A DNA stretch of 5,372 nucleotides from Methanosarcina sp. UBA402 (GTDB taxonomy: Archaea; Halobacteriota; Methanosarcinia; Methanosarcinales; Methanosarcinaceae), in assembly GCA_002509325.1 (NCBI GenBank), contig DADO01000069.1:1-5372 (forward strand), given 5' to 3'. Position 1 is the first letter of the stretch. Every line of letters starts with the position of its first letter. Below are positions 5,305 to 5,372 of this stretch, piece after piece. Below the pieces are notes generated by a model. It was not told the DNA's origin and ran no database searches. It saw only the letters and a list, made by a program, of their open reading frames with translations. Both the position numbers and the translations under genes were made by a program.

Positions 5305-5372
5305 AACATCTCCTAAAATAAGAAAATTCTCTGACTTGTTGACTTGTGTTGAAATTGACAAAATTGAAATTG
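5305..5372. other. Non-coding tail after coaBC with short repeats
   Basis: TGACTTGT occurs twice in tandem (5332-5339 and 5340-5347), and TTGAAATTG occurs at 5349-5357 and 5364-5372. No clear terminator or start of another gene is visible before the window ends. Confidence 0.6.

Overview
The window looks like chromosomal DNA from a methanogenic archaeon of the Methanosarcina type. The evidence is a set of four archaeal-style genes (an RlmE methyltransferase with a C-terminal TRAM domain, an archaeal Vms1/Ankzf1-like VLRF1 protein, an archaeal-type CoaBC and a DUF1275 membrane protein), moderate-GC coding DNA, long very AT-rich intergenic stretches and AT-rich TATA-like promoter boxes. The genus is an inference from protein character and base composition. 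No rRNA, tRNA or CRISPR array is visible.

Layout: 1-156 is AT-rich non-coding DNA with short direct repeats. Then come three genes on the minus strand: rlmE (157-948), a DUF1275/YoaK-like membrane protein (1117-1788) and a VLRF1-domain peptidyl-tRNA hydrolase (2255-3304). A 740-base divergent intergenic region (3305-4044) separates them from coaBC on the plus strand (4045-5304). The last 68 bases are non-coding. The minus-strand genes are spaced by 168 and 466 bases, so they are probably transcribed separately rather than as a tight operon.

Two genes act on translation: RlmE methylates 23S rRNA, and the VLRF1 protein probably releases nascent chains from stalled ribosomes. CoaBC makes 4'-phosphopantetheine for coenzyme A. 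The DUF1275 protein has no assigned function. Nothing in the sequence shows that the four work as one system.

The main points for follow-up are these. (1) The DUF1275 reading frame continues upstream of its GTG through a single in-frame TAG to two ATG codons, and the residues after the TAG resemble the usual family N-terminus. This is either a nonsense mutation or, in a Methanosarcina, a possible UAG (pyrrolysine) read-through. (2) A 131-base MITE-like element with 18-base terminal inverted repeats lies in the 3305-4044 region, nine bases after a (TTA)12 microsatellite. (3) A cluster of six TATAGT/ACTATA half-sites and three perfect palindromes lies upstream of the VLRF1 gene. (4) Every longer intergenic stretch carries short tandem duplications.
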